This document shows positions 1 to 13,079 of a stretch of DNA of 64,000 nt, one piece after another; the stretch's first letter is position 1, and the number at the start of each line of letters is the position of its first letter. The DNA is from Elymus sibiricus (taxonomy: Eukaryota > Streptophyta > Magnoliopsida > Poales > Poaceae): NCBI GenBank assembly GCA_039707655.1, contig CM077665.1:85313954-85377953 (forward strand), written 5' to 3'. The position numbers and the translations under genes are program-made. Below the pieces are notes generated by a model. That model worked only from the letters and a program-made list of their open reading frames with translations, did no database searches and had not been told where the DNA came from.

Positions 1-833
1 CACACATATTTAGAGAGCAATTTTTATTGCTTGCACCGATGAAAACTTACTTCAGGGATCTTACTCAATCCATAGGTAGGTATGGTTGACTCTCATGGCA
101 AAACTGGGTTAAAGGTGTTTGGATGCACAAGTAGTATCTCTACTTGGTGCGGAAGTTTTGGCTAATATGGGGTGGAAGCAAGCGTCACATGTTGAAGGAT
201 CTATAACCATATAACTTCTATTCGGAAATAAGCAGACATAACTCATTATGTTGTCTTCCTTGTCCAACATCAACTTCTTAGCATAAAATATTTTAATGAG
301 TGCTCACAATCATAAAAGATGTCCAAGATAATGTATTTGTATGTGAACCTCTCTTTCTTTATTACTTCCTTTTAATTGCCACAATGACCAATCGCTATGT
401 TTGTCAACTCACAACAAGTTTCAATCGACATACTTCTTATATGTGAAGTCATCACTCCCCATAAGATCATCATATATACTCTTTGCTTTTATTCTATACT
501 TCTTTCTATTTCTTTTTCTCAAGATCATAGCAAACAAGCAAAGCCCTCAACTCAAAACTACTCTTTATTATATAACTCTTGGACTTGCTTACATAGGGGG
601 AACATAAAGCAAAACTCAAAGCTAGATCACACTAAAGACTTTATTCTACTAGATCAAAATATAACCAAAAGGAACGAACTAAGAAAAAAAGATAAAAGTA
701 AAAGATGTGATGGTGATACGATACCGGGGCACCTCCCCCAAGCTTGGAACAAGCCAAGGGGAGTGTCCATACCCATGTGTTTAGTTGTCTTTCTTCGGAG
801 GTGGTGGTGTTATATTCTTGGCGATGATGCCCC
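1..833 (-). other. gypsy 3' non-coding region
   Basis: This AT-rich stretch downstream of the gypsy pol stop has no convincing coding frame. It is read as the element's 3' untranslated internal region preceding an LTR outside the window. An open frame at 397-918 on the opposite strand has no recognisable domain and is ignored. Confidence 0.6.
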
Positions 834-3800
834 TCAGAATGCGATCACCTTCGGGTTTGTGCCTTCGGCGTTGTTGATCTTGATGGCACCGGAACGATAT
901 ACTTCCTCGATAATGTAAGGCCCTTCCCATTTAGAGAGAAGTTTTCCTGCAAAAAATCTTAAATAAGAATTGTATAGCAAGACATAATCACCTACATTGA
1001 ATTCACGCTTTTGTATCCTTTTATCATGCCATCTCTTAACCTTTTCTTTAAACAACTTGGCATTCTCGTAGGCCTGGGTTCTCTATTCATCAAGTGAGCT
1101 AATGTCAAATAACCTCTTCTCACCAGCAAGTTTGAAATCGTAGTTGAGCTCTTTAGTTTCCCAATAAGCTTTATGTTCTAGTTCAAGAGGTAAGTGACAC
1201 GCTTTACCATAAACCATTTTATACGGAGACATACCCATAGGGTTTTTGTAAGCAGTTCTATAAGCACATAATGCATCATCAAGTTTCTTAGACCAATTCT
1301 TTCTAGATCTATTAACAATCTTCTGCAAGATCAATTTAATTTCTCTATTGCTCAATTCTACTTGACCACTAGACTGAGGATGATAAGGAGATGCAATTCT
1401 ATGGTTAACATCATATTTAGCAAGCAATTTACGGAAAGCACCATGAATAAAGTGTGAACCACCATCTGTCATTAAATATCTAGGGACTCCAAATCTAGGG
1501 AAAATAACTTCTTTAAGCATTTTAATAGAAGTGTTATGATCAGCGCTACTGGTTGGAATAGCTTCTACCCACTTAGTAACATAATCAACAGCAACTAGAA
1601 TATGAGTATACCCGTTAGACTGTGGAAAAGGTCCCATATAATCAAAACCCCAAACATCAAATGGTTCAATAACAAGAGAGTAATTCATAGGCATTTCCTG
1701 ACGTCTACTAATATTACCAATTCTTTGACATTCATCACAAGACGAGACAAACTTACGAGCATCCTTGAAGAGAGTAGGCCAATAAAAACCAGATTGTAAT
1801 ACCTTGTGTGCAGTTCTATCTCCAGCGTGGTGTCCTCCATAGGCCTCGGAGTGACACTTGCGTAGGATCTGTTCCTGTTCATGCTCAGGTACACAACGTC
1901 TAATAATACCATCTACTCCTTCTTTATAAAGATGTGGATCATCCCAAAAGTAATGTCTTAAATCATAGAAGAACTTTTTCTTTTGTTGGTATGTGAAACT
2001 AGGCGGTATAAATTTAGCAACAATGTAATTAGCATAATCAGCATACCATGGAGCATTACGCGAAGAATTTATGACAGCTAATTGCTCATCAAGAAAGCTA
2101 TCATCAATAGGTAGTGGGTCATCAAGAACATTCTCTAATCTAGACAAGTTATCTGCTACGGGGTTGTCAGCACTCTTTCTATCAATAATATGCAAATCAA
2201 ATTCTTGTAGCAGAAGAACCCATCTAATAAGTCTAGGTTTAGCATCCTTCTTTTTCATAAGATATTTAATAGCAGCATGATCAGTGTGAACAGTTACTTT
2301 GGAATCAACAATATAAGGTCTGAACTTATCACAAGCAAACACAACTGCTAAAAATTCCTTTTCAGTGGTAGCATAATTTCTTTGAGCACTGTCTAGAGTT
2401 TTACTAGCATAATGGATAACATTTAATTTCTTATCAACTATTTGTCCTAGAACAGCGACAACAGCATAATCACTAGCATCACACATAATTTCAAAGGGTA
2501 GGTTCCAATCAGGTGGTTGAACAACAGGTGCGGAAATCAAGGCATTTTTAAGAATTTCAAATGCTTCTACACAATCATCATCAAAAATGAATGGACCATC
2601 TTTTTCCAAAAGATTAGTGAGAGGCCTAGAAATCTTAGAGAAGTCTTTAATAAACCTTCTATAGAAACCATCATGACCAAGGAAACTTCTTATACCTCTT
2701 ATGTCCGTGGGACACGGCATTTTTTCAATAGCATCAACTTTAGCTTTATCAACTTCAATACCTCTTTCGGAGATTTTGTGCCCCACAATACCTTCATTAA
2801 CCATAAAGTGGCAATTTTGCCAATTCAAGACAAGATTAGTTTCTTCACATCTCTGCAAAACTCGGTCAAGGTTGCTCAAGCAATCATCAAAAGAAGTTCC
2901 GTAAACGGAAAAATCATCCATGAAAACCTCAACAATCTTTTCACAAAAGTTAGAGAATATAGCCATCACACATCTTTGAAAGGTAGCAGGTGCATTGCAT
3001 AAACCAAAAGGCATACGTCTATAAGCAAAGGTACCAAAAGGGCAAGTAAAAGTGGTCTTCTCTTGATCCTCTTTTGACACAGGTATTTGAGAGAAACCAG
3101 AGTAACCATCTAGAAAGCAAAAATGTGTGTGTTTGGATAATCTTTCTACCATTTGATCAATAAAAGGTAGAGGGTAATGATCTTTCCTAGTAGCTTTATT
3201 TAATTTCCTAAAATCAATTACCATTCTATATCCTGTAACAATTCTTTGCGGGATCAATTCATTTTTATCATTAGGAACAACGGTAATACCTCCCTTTTTA
3301 GGGACACAATGAACGGGACTAACCCACCTACTATCAGCAACATGATAAATTATACCTGCTTCTAGAAGCTTTAGTATTTCATTTCTTACCACTTCTTTTA
3401 TTTTAGGATTTAACCGTCGTTGGTGATCAATAACTGATTTAGCATCAGGCTCCATATTAATTTTATGCTGATATAGAGTGGGACTAATGCCCTTAAGATC
3501 ATCCAGAGTATATCCAATAGGAGCACGGTGCTTCCTCAAAGTTTTCAATAATCTCTTTTCTTCATGCTCTGAAAGGTTAGCACTAATAATAACAAGATAT
3601 ATCTCCTTTTCATCAAGATAAGCATATTTCAGAGTATCAGGTAATTGTTTAAGCTCAAACACGGGATCACCCTTGGGTGGAGGAGGATCCCCAAGTATTT
3701 CAACAGGCAGGTTGTGTTTCAAAATAGGTTGTTGATCAAAGAAAATCTTATCTATTTCATTCCTTTCATTCATATGCATATCATTTTCATGGTCTAGCAA

Positions 3801-4418
3801 ATATTGTTCTAAGGGATCAGTAGGAGGCACATCAATAGAAGCAAGACCAATAATTTCATCTTTACTAGGCAATTCTTTGTCATGGGGTTGTCTACGAAAT
3901 TTAGAGAAATTGAACTCATGAGACACAACCCCAAAACTTACAGTAACAGTTTCTTTCTCACAATCTATCCTAGCATTAACAGTATTCAAGAAGGGTCTAC
4001 CAAATATAATGGGACAAAAATCATCTTGTGGGGAACCAAGGACAAGAAAATCAGTAGGATACTTTATTTTCCCACACAAGACTTCAACATCTCTAACAAT
4101 CCCAATTGGTGCAATAGTATCTCTATTAGCTAGCTTAATGGTAACATCAATTTCCTCTAATTCAGCTGGTGCAATATCATTCATAATTCCTTGGTATAAG
4201 GTAAAGGGAATTGCACTCACACTAGCACCCACATCACATAAGCCATGATAACAATGATCTCCTATTTTAACGGAAACAACAGGCACGCCAACAATAGGTC
4301 TATGTTTACTTTTAGTATCAGGTCTAGCAATTCTAGCAGCTTCATCACAGAAATGAATAACATGCCCATCAATATTATCAACCAAGATCTTTGACCATAG
4401 CAATACTAGGTTCAACTT
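834..4418 (-). pseudogene. pol: gypsy pol: protease-RT-RNase H-integrase, broken
   Basis: The encoded polyprotein would copy and integrate the gypsy element. Reading leftwards, the visible order is: an aspartic protease with D-V-G-A-S near 4,240; reverse transcriptase with FMDD (a YxDD variant) at 2,913-2,924; RNase H around 2,250-2,450 with C-D-A-S-D; integrase with an H-H-C-C zinc region near 1,720-1,850; and a core with conserved D-Y-M-G-P and D-G-G-S-H. A TAG at 1,083-1,085 interrupts the frame, which continues unchanged to a final stop at 834. One residue is missing just after the RT catalytic region. Near 4,400 the reading frame appears shifted relative to the family, and everything upstream (late gag to early pol) is missing because of the copia junction. 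The open frame continues about 25 codons into antisense copia sequence, which is a chance fusion. It is non-functional as it stands. Confidence 0.88.
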
Positions 4419-5931
4419 GAAATCCGAGATGGGATCCATGTATGAAAACAAAGTGTGGACTTTGGAAGTATTACCTGAAGGGCGTAAGGCCATTCAGAAT
4501 AAATGGATCTTTAAGAGGAAGACGGACGCGGACGGTAATGTCACCGTCTATAAAGCTCGACTTGTGGCAAAGGGTTTTTCACAAGTTCAAGGAGTTGACT
4601 ACGATGAGACCTTCTCACCCGTAGCGATGCTTAAGTCCGTCAGAATCATGTTAGCAATAGCTGCCTTTTTCGATTATGAAATTTGGCAGATGGATGTCAA
4701 AACAGCGTTCCTTAACGGTTTCCTTAAGGAAGAGTTGTATATGATGCAACCAGAAGGTTTTGTCGATCCAGAGAATGCTGACAAAGTTTGCAAACTCCAG
4801 CGATCCATTTATGGACTGGTGCAAGCATCTCGGAGTTGGAATCTTCGCTTTGATGAGGTGATCAAAGCGTTCGAGTTTATACAAGTTTACGGAGAAGCTT
4901 GTATTTACAAGAAAGTGAGTGGGAGCTCTATAGCGTTTCTAATATTATATGTGGATGACATATTACTGATTGGAAACAATATAGAAATGTTGGAAAGCAT
5001 GAAGGAATATTTGAACAAGAGTTTTTCAATGAAGGACCTAGGAGAAGCTGCTTTCATATTAGGCATCAAGATCTATAGAGATAGATCAAGACGTTTAATA
5101 GGACTTTCACAAAGCACATACCTTGATAAGATTTTGAATAAGTTCAAAATGGATCAGTCCAAGAAGGGGTTCTTGCCTGTTTTGCAAGGTGTGAAGTTGA
5201 GTAAGACTCAATGCCCAGTGACTGCAGAAGATAGAGAAAAGATGAGTGTCATCCCCTATGCTTCAGCCATAGGCTCTATCATGTATGCAATGCTGGGCAC
5301 AAGACCCGATGTCAGCCTTCCCATAAGTATGGTCGGAAGGTTTCAAAGTGATCCAGGAATGGAACACTGGACGGCGGTCAAGAATATCCTGAAGTACCTG
5401 AAATGGACTAAGGACATGTTTCTCGTTTATGGAGGTGATCAAGAGCTCATCGTAAAGGGTTACGTTGATGCAAGCTTTGACACTGATCCGGATGACTCTA
5501 AGTCGCAAACCGGATACGTATTTATTCTTAATGAGGGTGCGGTTAGCTGGTGCAGTTCCAAGCAAAGCGTGGTAGCTGATTCTACATGCGAAGCGGAGTA
5601 CATCGCTGCCTCGGAGGCGGCGAAGGAAGGTGTCTGGATGAAGGAGTTCATGACAGATCTTGGAGTAGTGCCTAGTGCGCTTAACCCAATGACTCTGTTT
5701 TGTGATAATACTGGTGCCATTGCTCTAGCCAAGGAACCAAGATTTCACAAGAGGACCAGACACATAAAGGGACGTTTCAATTCCATCCGCGATTACATCA
5801 AGGAGGACGACATAAATATTTGCAAAGTACACACGGATCTGAATGTTGCAGATCCAATCACTAAACCTCTTCCAAGGGCTAAACATGAACAACACCAGAA
5901 CTGCATGGGTGTTCGATTCATTACAATGTAA
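4419..5931 (+). pseudogene. pol: copia RT-RNase H fragment (left copy)
   Basis: This is the C-terminal third of a BARE-type polyprotein: the copia reverse transcriptase (RVT_2 type) with YVDD at 4,948-4,959, followed by RNase H to a TAA at 5,929-5,931. It starts abruptly at gypsy junction 4,418/4,419, so gag, protease and integrase are absent. It matches the right copy almost base for base. Where the right copy has a TGA (11,568), this copy keeps TGG (4,456), so this fragment is open throughout. A few substitutions at usually conserved positions (for example MLGTRPD here against MLCTRPD in the right copy) suggest decay. Without a promoter-proximal part it cannot be expressed as a polyprotein. 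Confidence 0.9.
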
Positions 5932-7128
5932 ATCACTATGTGATGTGAACTAAATTATTGACTCTAGTGCAAGTGGTAGACTGTTGGAAATATGCCCTGG
6001 AACCAATAATAAATTGGTTATTATTATATTTCCTTGTTCATGATAATCGTTTATTATCCATGCTATAAGTGTATTGATTGGAAACTCAAATACATGTGTG
6101 GGTACATAGACAACACTGTGTCCCTAGTAAGCCTCTAGTTAACTAGCTCGTTGATCAAAAGATGGTGAAGGTTTCCTAGCCATGGACATGAGATGTCATT
6201 TGATAACGGGATCACATCATTAGGAGAATGATGTGATGGACAAGACCCAAACTACGAACATAGCATATGATCGTGTCAGTTTACTGCTATTGTTTTCTGC
6301 ATGTCAAGTATCTGTTCCTATGACCATGAGATCATGCAACTCACTGACACCGGAGGAATACCTTGTGTGTATCAAACGTCACAACGTAACTGGGTGACTA
6401 TAAAGGTAGTCTACAGGTATCTCCGAGGGTGTCTGTTGGGTTGGCATGGATCAAGACTGGGATTTGTTACTCCGTGTGACGGAGAGGTATCTCAGGGCCC
6501 ACTCGGTAATACAACATCACAATGAGCCTTGCAAGCAAAGTGACTAAAGAGTTAGCCACAGGATCTTGTATTACGGAACGAGTAAAGAGACTTGCCGGTA
6601 ACGAGATTGAACTAGGTATAGAGATACCGACGATCGAATCTCGGGCAAGTAACATACCGAAGAACAAAGGGAACAGTATACGGGATTAACTGAATCCTTG
6701 ACATAGAGGTTCAACCGATGAAGATCTTCGTAGGATATGTAGGAACCAATATGGGCATCCAGGTCCCGCTATTGGTTATTGGCCGTAGAGGTGTCTCGGT
6801 CATGTCTAGATAGTTCTCGAACCCGCAGGGTCTACACACTTAACGTTTGGTGACGATTAGTATAGTTGAGTTATTGTGTTGGTGACCGAAGGTTGTTCGG
6901 AGTCCCGGATGAGATCCCAGACATGACGAGGATCTTCGGAATAGTCCGGAGGTAAAGTTTGATATATGTGATAATAGTGTTTTGATCTCCGGAAGGGTTC
7001 CGGAATTCACCGGAAGGGGTTCCGGATGTTTACCGAAGTGTTCGGGTGCAGCAACACTTTATATGGGCCAAAGGGGTAAAGCCCACGAGGTATTGGAAAG
7101 TGCAAAAGGAAGTTTTGCTGCTGCCTTA

Positions 7129-7221
7129 AGCGGTACTACCGCTTGTAAGGTAGTACTACCGCTTGTGTGAAGCGGTACTACCGCTCAAGCGGTACTACCG
7201 CTCGTGAGCGGTACTACCGCT
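7129..7221 (+). repeat. palindrome cluster in LTR 1 U3
   Basis: Four perfect copies of the 15-base palindrome AGCGGTACTACCGCT start at 7,129, 7,171, 7,188 and 7,207, with one degenerate copy (GGTAGTACTACC) near 7,149. They lie upstream of the LTR TATA box. LTR 2 has four copies at 14,241, 14,278, 14,300 and 14,319 with different inner spacing. Confidence 0.85.
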
Positions 7222-7341
7222 TGTGCGCGGTACTGCTGGAATCCGAGTGGGTCTCTTTCCGTGTGGGCCAAACCGACCTTGTGCGGGCAAAACCGACCTT
7301 GTGGACGTTTTCTCTCCAAGTTTAGACCCCAGGGCTCAACA

Positions 7342-7350
7342 TATAAATAG
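7342..7350 (+). promoter_or_regulatory. LTR 1 TATA box
   Basis: TATAAATAG followed by AGGGGC is the likely core promoter of the BARE-type element. The equivalent in LTR 2 is at 14,434-14,442. Confidence 0.7.
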
Positions 7351-7808
7351 AGGGGCCGGGCTAGCACACGGGTGACATCAAGATTTCCCAAGCCGTGTGC
7401 CGGCAACCCTAACCCTCTAGTTCCTCCCGTCACAATCTCTGTAGTGCTTGGCGAAGCCCTGCAGAGATTGTTCCTCACCACCATCACCACGCCATCGTGC
7501 TACCGGAACTCATCCACTACTTCACCATCGCTCGCTGGATCGAGGAGGTGAAGGCGTCATCAAGCCATACGTGTGTTGAACGCGGAGGTGCCGTCCGTTC
7601 GGCGCTAGATCGTGTTTGGATCGAGGGACGACTTGCGATTTGGATCGCGAAGACGTTCGACTACATCAACCGCGTTTCTTAACGCTTCCGCTTAGCGATC
7701 TACAAGGGTATGTAGATTCACTCTCCCTCTCGTAGATGCTTATCAACATGGATAGATCTTGCGTGTGCGTAGGAATTTTTTTGTTTCCCATGCAACGTTA
7801 CCCAACAG

Positions 7809-7820
7809 TGGTATCAGAGC
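7809..7820 (+). promoter_or_regulatory. primer-binding site, tRNA-iMet type
   Basis: TGGTATCAGAGC one base after the LTR end is complementary to the 3' end of plant initiator methionine tRNA and primes minus-strand synthesis in copia elements. Confidence 0.9.
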
Positions 7821-9065
7821 TAGGTCTATGTGTAGATGAGATCTCGAGTAGAACACAAAGGAGTTTGTGGGCGTTGATATTCAGATTGCTTCCTCCCTTG
7901 GTCTTTTCTTGTTTCGGCGGTATTGTGGGATGAAGCGGCTCGGACCAGCATTACTCGTACGCTTACGAGAGACCGGTTCCATCAACTGACATGTAACTTC
8001 GTTGCATAAAGATGGCTGGCGGGTGTCTGTCTCTCCTACTTTAGTCGGATCGGATTTGACAAAGGCGGTCTTTGAGAAGGTTGAAAAGCAATTTTTGTAT
8101 CACCGTTGTGGTTTTTGCATAGGTAAGAATTTTTCTTGCTAGATACCCGTAGCAGCCACATAAAACTTGCAACAACAATTAGAGGATGTCTAACTTGTTT
8201 TTGCAGGGTATGTTGTGATGTGATATGGCCAATTACATGATGAGATATATGTGATGTATGAGATGATCATGTGTTGTATAGAATATCACGACTTGCATGT
8301 CGATGTGTACGGCAACTGGCAGGAGCCATAGAGTTGTCTTTAATTATTTTCGCCGTTTTGCTTTACTTTATCGCTATGAGTTAGCAATAGTCGTGGAAGC
8401 AACAGTCGGCGCGACAACCTCATGGCGACACGTTGATGGAGATCAAAATGATGGAGATCATGGTGTCATGCCGGTGACGATGGAGATCATGCCGGTGCTT
8501 TGGAGATGGAGATCAAAAGCACAAGTTCATGGCCATATCATGTCACTTATGATTTGCATGTGATGTTAATCCTTTTATGCATCTTATTTTGCTTAGGACG
8601 ACGGTAGCATTATAAGGTGATCCCTCACTTAAATTTCAAGATAAAATTGTGTTCTCCCCGAGTGTGCACCGTTGCGAAAGTTTGTCGTTTTGAGACACCG
8701 CGTGATGATCGGGTGTGATAGACTCTACGTTCGCATACAACGGGTGCAAGCCAGTGTTGCACGTGCGGAACACTCGGGTTAAACTTGACGAGCCCAGCAT
8801 GTACAGACATGGCCTCGGAACACAAGAAACCGAAAGGTCGAACATGAGTCATATAGTAGATATGATCAACATGAAGATGTTCATCATTGAAACCACCTCA
8901 ACTCACGTGATGATCGGACTTGAGTTGGTGGATTTTGATCATGTGACACTCGAATGACCGGAGGGATGTCAATTTGAGTGGGAGTTTTTAAGTAATATGA
9001 TTAACTAAACTCATTATCTTGAACAAATAGTCTAAGTTGTCTTTGCTATATTTATGTTGTAGATC
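7821..9065 (+). other. BARE-type untranslated leader
   Basis: About 1.2 kb between the primer-binding site and the gag start has no coding frame with recognisable domains. Long leaders of this kind are usual in BARE/Angela elements and hold packaging and dimerisation signals, although no specific motif can be pointed to here. Confidence 0.7.
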
Positions 9066-12000
9066 ATGACTCTCGCAGTAGCACCCCTGAATTTTAATGC
9101 GTTCCTAGAGAAAGCTAAGTTGAAAGATGATGGAAGTAACTTTGCGGACTGGGCCTGTAATCTAAGGATTATCCTTACGGCTTCCCAGAAGGCTTATGTC
9201 CTTGATGCACCGCTTGGTGATCCACCCGCTCCAGTTGAGTCTCTAGACGTTGTGAACGCCTGGCAGGCTCGCTCTGATGATTACTCAATAGTTCAATGTG
9301 CAATTTTGTATGGCTTAGAACCAGGACTTCAAAGACGTTTTGAACGTCATGGAGCATATGAGATGTTCCAGGAGTTGAGGTTTATCTTTCAGAAGAATGC
9401 CCGGATCGAGAGGTATGAGACCTCCGATAAGTTCTATGCTTGCAAGATGGAGGAGAACGGGTCTGTTAGTGATCACATACTCAGAATGTCTGGGTACTCC
9501 ACCCGTTTGGCTGAATTGGGGATGCCCCTTCCGCCAGAGGCTATCACTGACAGAGTTCTTCAATCATTGCCACCTAGCTACAAGAGCTTCGTGTTGAACT
9601 ATAATATGCACGGGATGAACAAGTCAGTCGCCGAGCTGTTTGCGATGCTGAAAGTCGCTGAGTCTGAAATTCAGAAGGAGCATCAAGTGTTGATGGTCAA
9701 TAAAACCACTAGTTTCAAGAAAATTGGCAAGGGTAAGAAGGGTAACTCCAAGAAGAGTGGCAAAGCAGCTGCTCCTCCCGTGAAGAAACCCAAGGCTGGA
9801 CCCAAACCAGAAACTGTGTGCTTTCATTGCAAGGGAACTGGACACTGGAAGCGGAACTGCCCCAAGTATTTGGCTGACAAGAAGGCGGCCAACAACAAAC
9901 AAGGTATATATGATATACATGTTATTGATATGTACCTTACCAACTCTCGTTGTAGTGCCTGGGTATTTGATACCGGTGCGGTTGCTCACATTTGCAACTC
10001 TAAACAGGAACTGCGGAATAGACGGAGGCTGACAAAGGATGAAGTGACGATGCACGTGGGAAATGGTTCCAAGGTTGATGTGATCGCCGTCGGCACGCTC
10101 GCTCTTCAATTACCATCGGGATTAGTGATGAACCTGAATAATTGTTATTTAGTGCCTGCGTTAAGCATGAACATTATATCTGGATCTTGTTTATTGCGAG
10201 ACGGTTACTCATTTAAATCAGAGAATAATGGTTGTTCTATTTATATGAGTAATATCTTTTATGGTCATGCACCCGAAGTGAGGGGTTTATTCTTATTGAA
10301 TCTCGATAGTAATGATACACATGTTCATAACATTGATGCCAAAAGATGTAGAATTAATAATGATAATACCACTTTCTTGTGGCACTGCCGTTTAGGTCAT
10401 ATTGGCGTAAAACGCATGAGGAAGCTCCATGCTGATGGACTTTTGGAGTCACTTGATTTTGAATCACTTAACACATGCGAGCCATGCCTCATGGGCAAGA
10501 TGACTAAAACGCCGTTCTCTGGAACAATGGAACGGGCAAGTGACTTGTTGGAAATCATGCATACTGATGTGTGCGGTCCGATGAGTATTGAGGCGCGCGG
10601 TGGTTATCGTTACTTTCTCACCTTCACTGATGACTTAAGTAGATATGGGTATATTTACTTAATGAAACACAAGTCTGAAACGTTTGAAAAGTTCAAACAA
10701 TTTCAGAGTGAAGTTGAGAATCATCGTAACAAGAAGATTAAATTCCTACGATCTGATCGAGGAGGAGAATATCTGAGTTATGAGTTTGGCAGTTACTTAA
10801 GACAATGTGGAATTGTTTCACAACTGACACCGCCTGGAACACCACAGCGTAATGGTGTGTCCGAACGTCGTAATCGAACCTTATTGGATATGGTGCGATC
10901 TATGATGTCTCTTGCCGATTTGCCACTATCGTTTTGGGGTTATGCATAGACAGCTGCATTCACTTTAAATAGGGCACCATCGAAATCCGTTGAGACGACG
11001 CCATATGAACTTTGGTTTGGCAAGAAGCCAAAGCTGTCGTTTCTTAAAGTTTGGGGATGTGATGCTTATGTCAAAAAGCTTCAGCCTGAAAAGCTGGAAC
11101 CCAAAGCGGAGAAATGCGTCTTCATAGGATACCCAAAAGAGACAGTTGGGTATACCTTCTACCTCAGATCCGAAGGCAAAGTGTTTGTCGCTAAAAACGG
11201 AACATTTCTTGAGAAAGAGTTTCTCTCGAAAGAATTGAGTGGGAGGAAGATAGAACTTTATGAGGTTGTTGAACCTTTACTTCAACCTGAGAGTAGCGCA
11301 GCGCAGAAAGATGTTTCTGTAGAGCCTACATCAGCTGAAGAGGAAGTTGATGATGATCATAAAGCTTCGGATCAAGTTGCTATCGAACCTCGTAGGTCGA
11401 CAAGGACGCATACTGCTCCTGAGTGGTACGGCAACCCTGTCTTAGAGGTCATGTTGTTGGACAACGATGAACCTACGAGCTATGGAGAAGCGATGATGGG
11501 CCCGGATTCCGAGAAGTGGTTGGAGGCCATGAAATCCGAGACGGGATCCATGTATGAAAACAAAGTGTGAACTTTGGAAGTATTACCTGAAGGGCATAAG
11601 GCCATTCAGAATAAATGGATCTTTAAGAGGAAGACGGATGCGGACGGTAATGTCACCGTCTATAAAGCTCGACTTGTGGCAAAGGGTTTTTCACAAGTTC
11701 AAGGAGTTGACTACGATGAGACCTTCTCACCCGTAGCGATGCTTAAGTCCGTCAGAATCATGTTAGCAATAGCTGCCTTTTTCGATTATGAAATTTGGCA
11801 GATGGATGTCAAAACAGCGTTCCTTAATGGTTTCCTTAAGGAAGAGTTGTATATGATGCAACCAGAAGGTTTTGTCGATCCAGAGAATGCTGACAAAGTT
11901 TGCAAACTCCAGCGATCCATTTATGGACTGGTGCAAGCATCTCGGAGTTGGAATCTTCGCTTTGATGAGGTGATCAAAGCGTTCGAGTTTATACAAGTTT

Positions 12001-13043
12001 ACGGAGAAGCTTATATTTACAAGAAAGTGAGTGGGAGCTCTATAGCGTTTCTAATATTATATGTGGATGACATATTACTGATTGGAAACAATATAGAAAT
12101 GTTGGAAAGCATGAAGGAATATTTGAACAAGAGTTTTTCAATGAAGGACCTAGGAGAAGCTGCTTTCATATTAGGCATCAAGATCTATAGAGATAGATCA
12201 AGACGTTTAATAGGACTTTCACAAAGCACATACCTTGATAAGATTTTGAAGAAGTTCAAAATGGATCAGTCCAAGAAGGGGTTCTTGCCTGTTTTGCAAG
12301 GTGTGAAGTTGAGTAAGACTCAATGCCCAGTGACTGCAGAAGATAGAGAAAAGATGAGTGTCATCCCCTATGCTTCAGCCATAGGCTCTATCATGTATGC
12401 AATGCTGTGCACAAGACCCGATGTCAGCCTTGCCATAAGTATGGTCGGAAGGTTTCAAAGTGATCCAGGAATGGAACACTGGACGGCGGTCAAGAATATC
12501 CTGAAGTACCTGAAAAGGACTAAGGACATGTTTCTCGTTTATGGAGGTGATCAAGAGCTCGTCGTAAAGGGTTACGTCGATGCAAGCTTTGACACTGATC
12601 CGGATGACTCTAAGTCGCAAACCGGATACGTATTTATTCTTAATGGGGGTGCGGTTAGCTGGTGCAGTTCCAAGCAAAGCGTGGTAGCTGATTCTACATG
12701 CGAAGCGGAGTACATCGCTGCCTCGGAGGCGGCGAAGGAAGGTGTCTGGATGAAGGAGTTCATGACAGATCTTGGAGTAGTGCCTAGTGCGCTTAACCCA
12801 GTGACTCTGTTTTGTGATAATACTGGTGCCATTGCTCTAGGCAAGGAAACAAGATTTCACAAGAGGACCAGACACATAAAGCGACGTTTCAATTCCATCC
12901 GCGATTACATCAAGGAGGACGACATAAATATTTGCAAAGTACACACGGATCTGAATGTTGCAGATCCGATGACTAAACCTCTTCCAAGGGCTAAACATGA
13001 ACAACACCAGAACTGCATGGGTGTTCGATTCATTACAATGTAA
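9066..13043 (+). pseudogene. gag-pol: BARE-type copia gag-pol with two stops
   Basis: One frame of 1,326 codons, close to the usual size for BARE-type polyproteins, encodes the following in order: gag; a zinc knuckle CX2CX4HX4C starting at residue 252; protease with D-T-G at 302; integrase with the HCRLGH zinc region near 440 and the catalytic core from about 500; reverse transcriptase with YVDD at 999-1002; and RNase H to the TAA at 13,041. The ATG at 9,066 lies just after the leader and fits the family. Two in-frame stops break it: TAG at 10,947 in the integrase core, where three bases appear to be lost, and TGA at 11,568, where the left copy has TGG. Frame is otherwise kept over 4 kb, so inactivation is recent. 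It is not translatable as a full polyprotein. Confidence 0.92.
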
Positions 13044-13079
13044 ATCACTGTGTGATGTGAACTAGATTATTGACTCTAG

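Larger units (their letters stand above)
1..4418 (-). mobile_element. Athila-lineage Ty3/gypsy element, 3' part
   Basis: This is the 3' half of a gypsy retrotransposon read on the minus strand. It contains protease, reverse transcriptase, RNase H and integrase, then about 830 bases of non-coding 3' region reaching the window edge; the 3' LTR must lie left of base 1. The 5' part of the same element, with the same orientation, resumes at 14,900-17,104. Lineage is inferred from the primer-binding site there and from the integrase zinc region followed by [10 protein letters not shown]. The Triticeae family name is uncertain; Fatima is one candidate. The element stops abruptly at 4,418, where BARE-like copia sequence begins. 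Confidence 0.88.
5982..7807 (+). repeat. BARE-type LTR 1
   Basis: A 1,826-bp LTR with TGTTGG...CCAACA ends, preceded by the polypurine stretch GTGCAAGTGGTAGA. A TATA box (TATAAATAG) lies at 7,342-7,350. A cluster of AGCGGTACTACCGCT palindromes lies about 130-210 bp upstream of it. Compared with LTR 2 it is about 20 bp longer, mainly through an extra segment just after the palindromes. Several short open frames inside are not genes. Confidence 0.92.

Noticed and set aside
397..918. 173-codon plus-strand frame at the left edge
   Set aside because: It lies in the 3' non-coding part of the gypsy element and the antisense of its pol end; no domain is seen.
6301..7682. Short frames inside BARE LTR 1, repeated at 13,413-14,774
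   Set aside because: They sit in the U3-R-U5 of an LTR, differ by stops between the two copies, and have no known product.
4419..7807. Possibility that the tandem copia is an assembly artefact
   Set aside because: The two copies differ by scattered substitutions, a nonsense change and LTR indels, which a false duplication of one locus would not show. Long reads would still be the final test.
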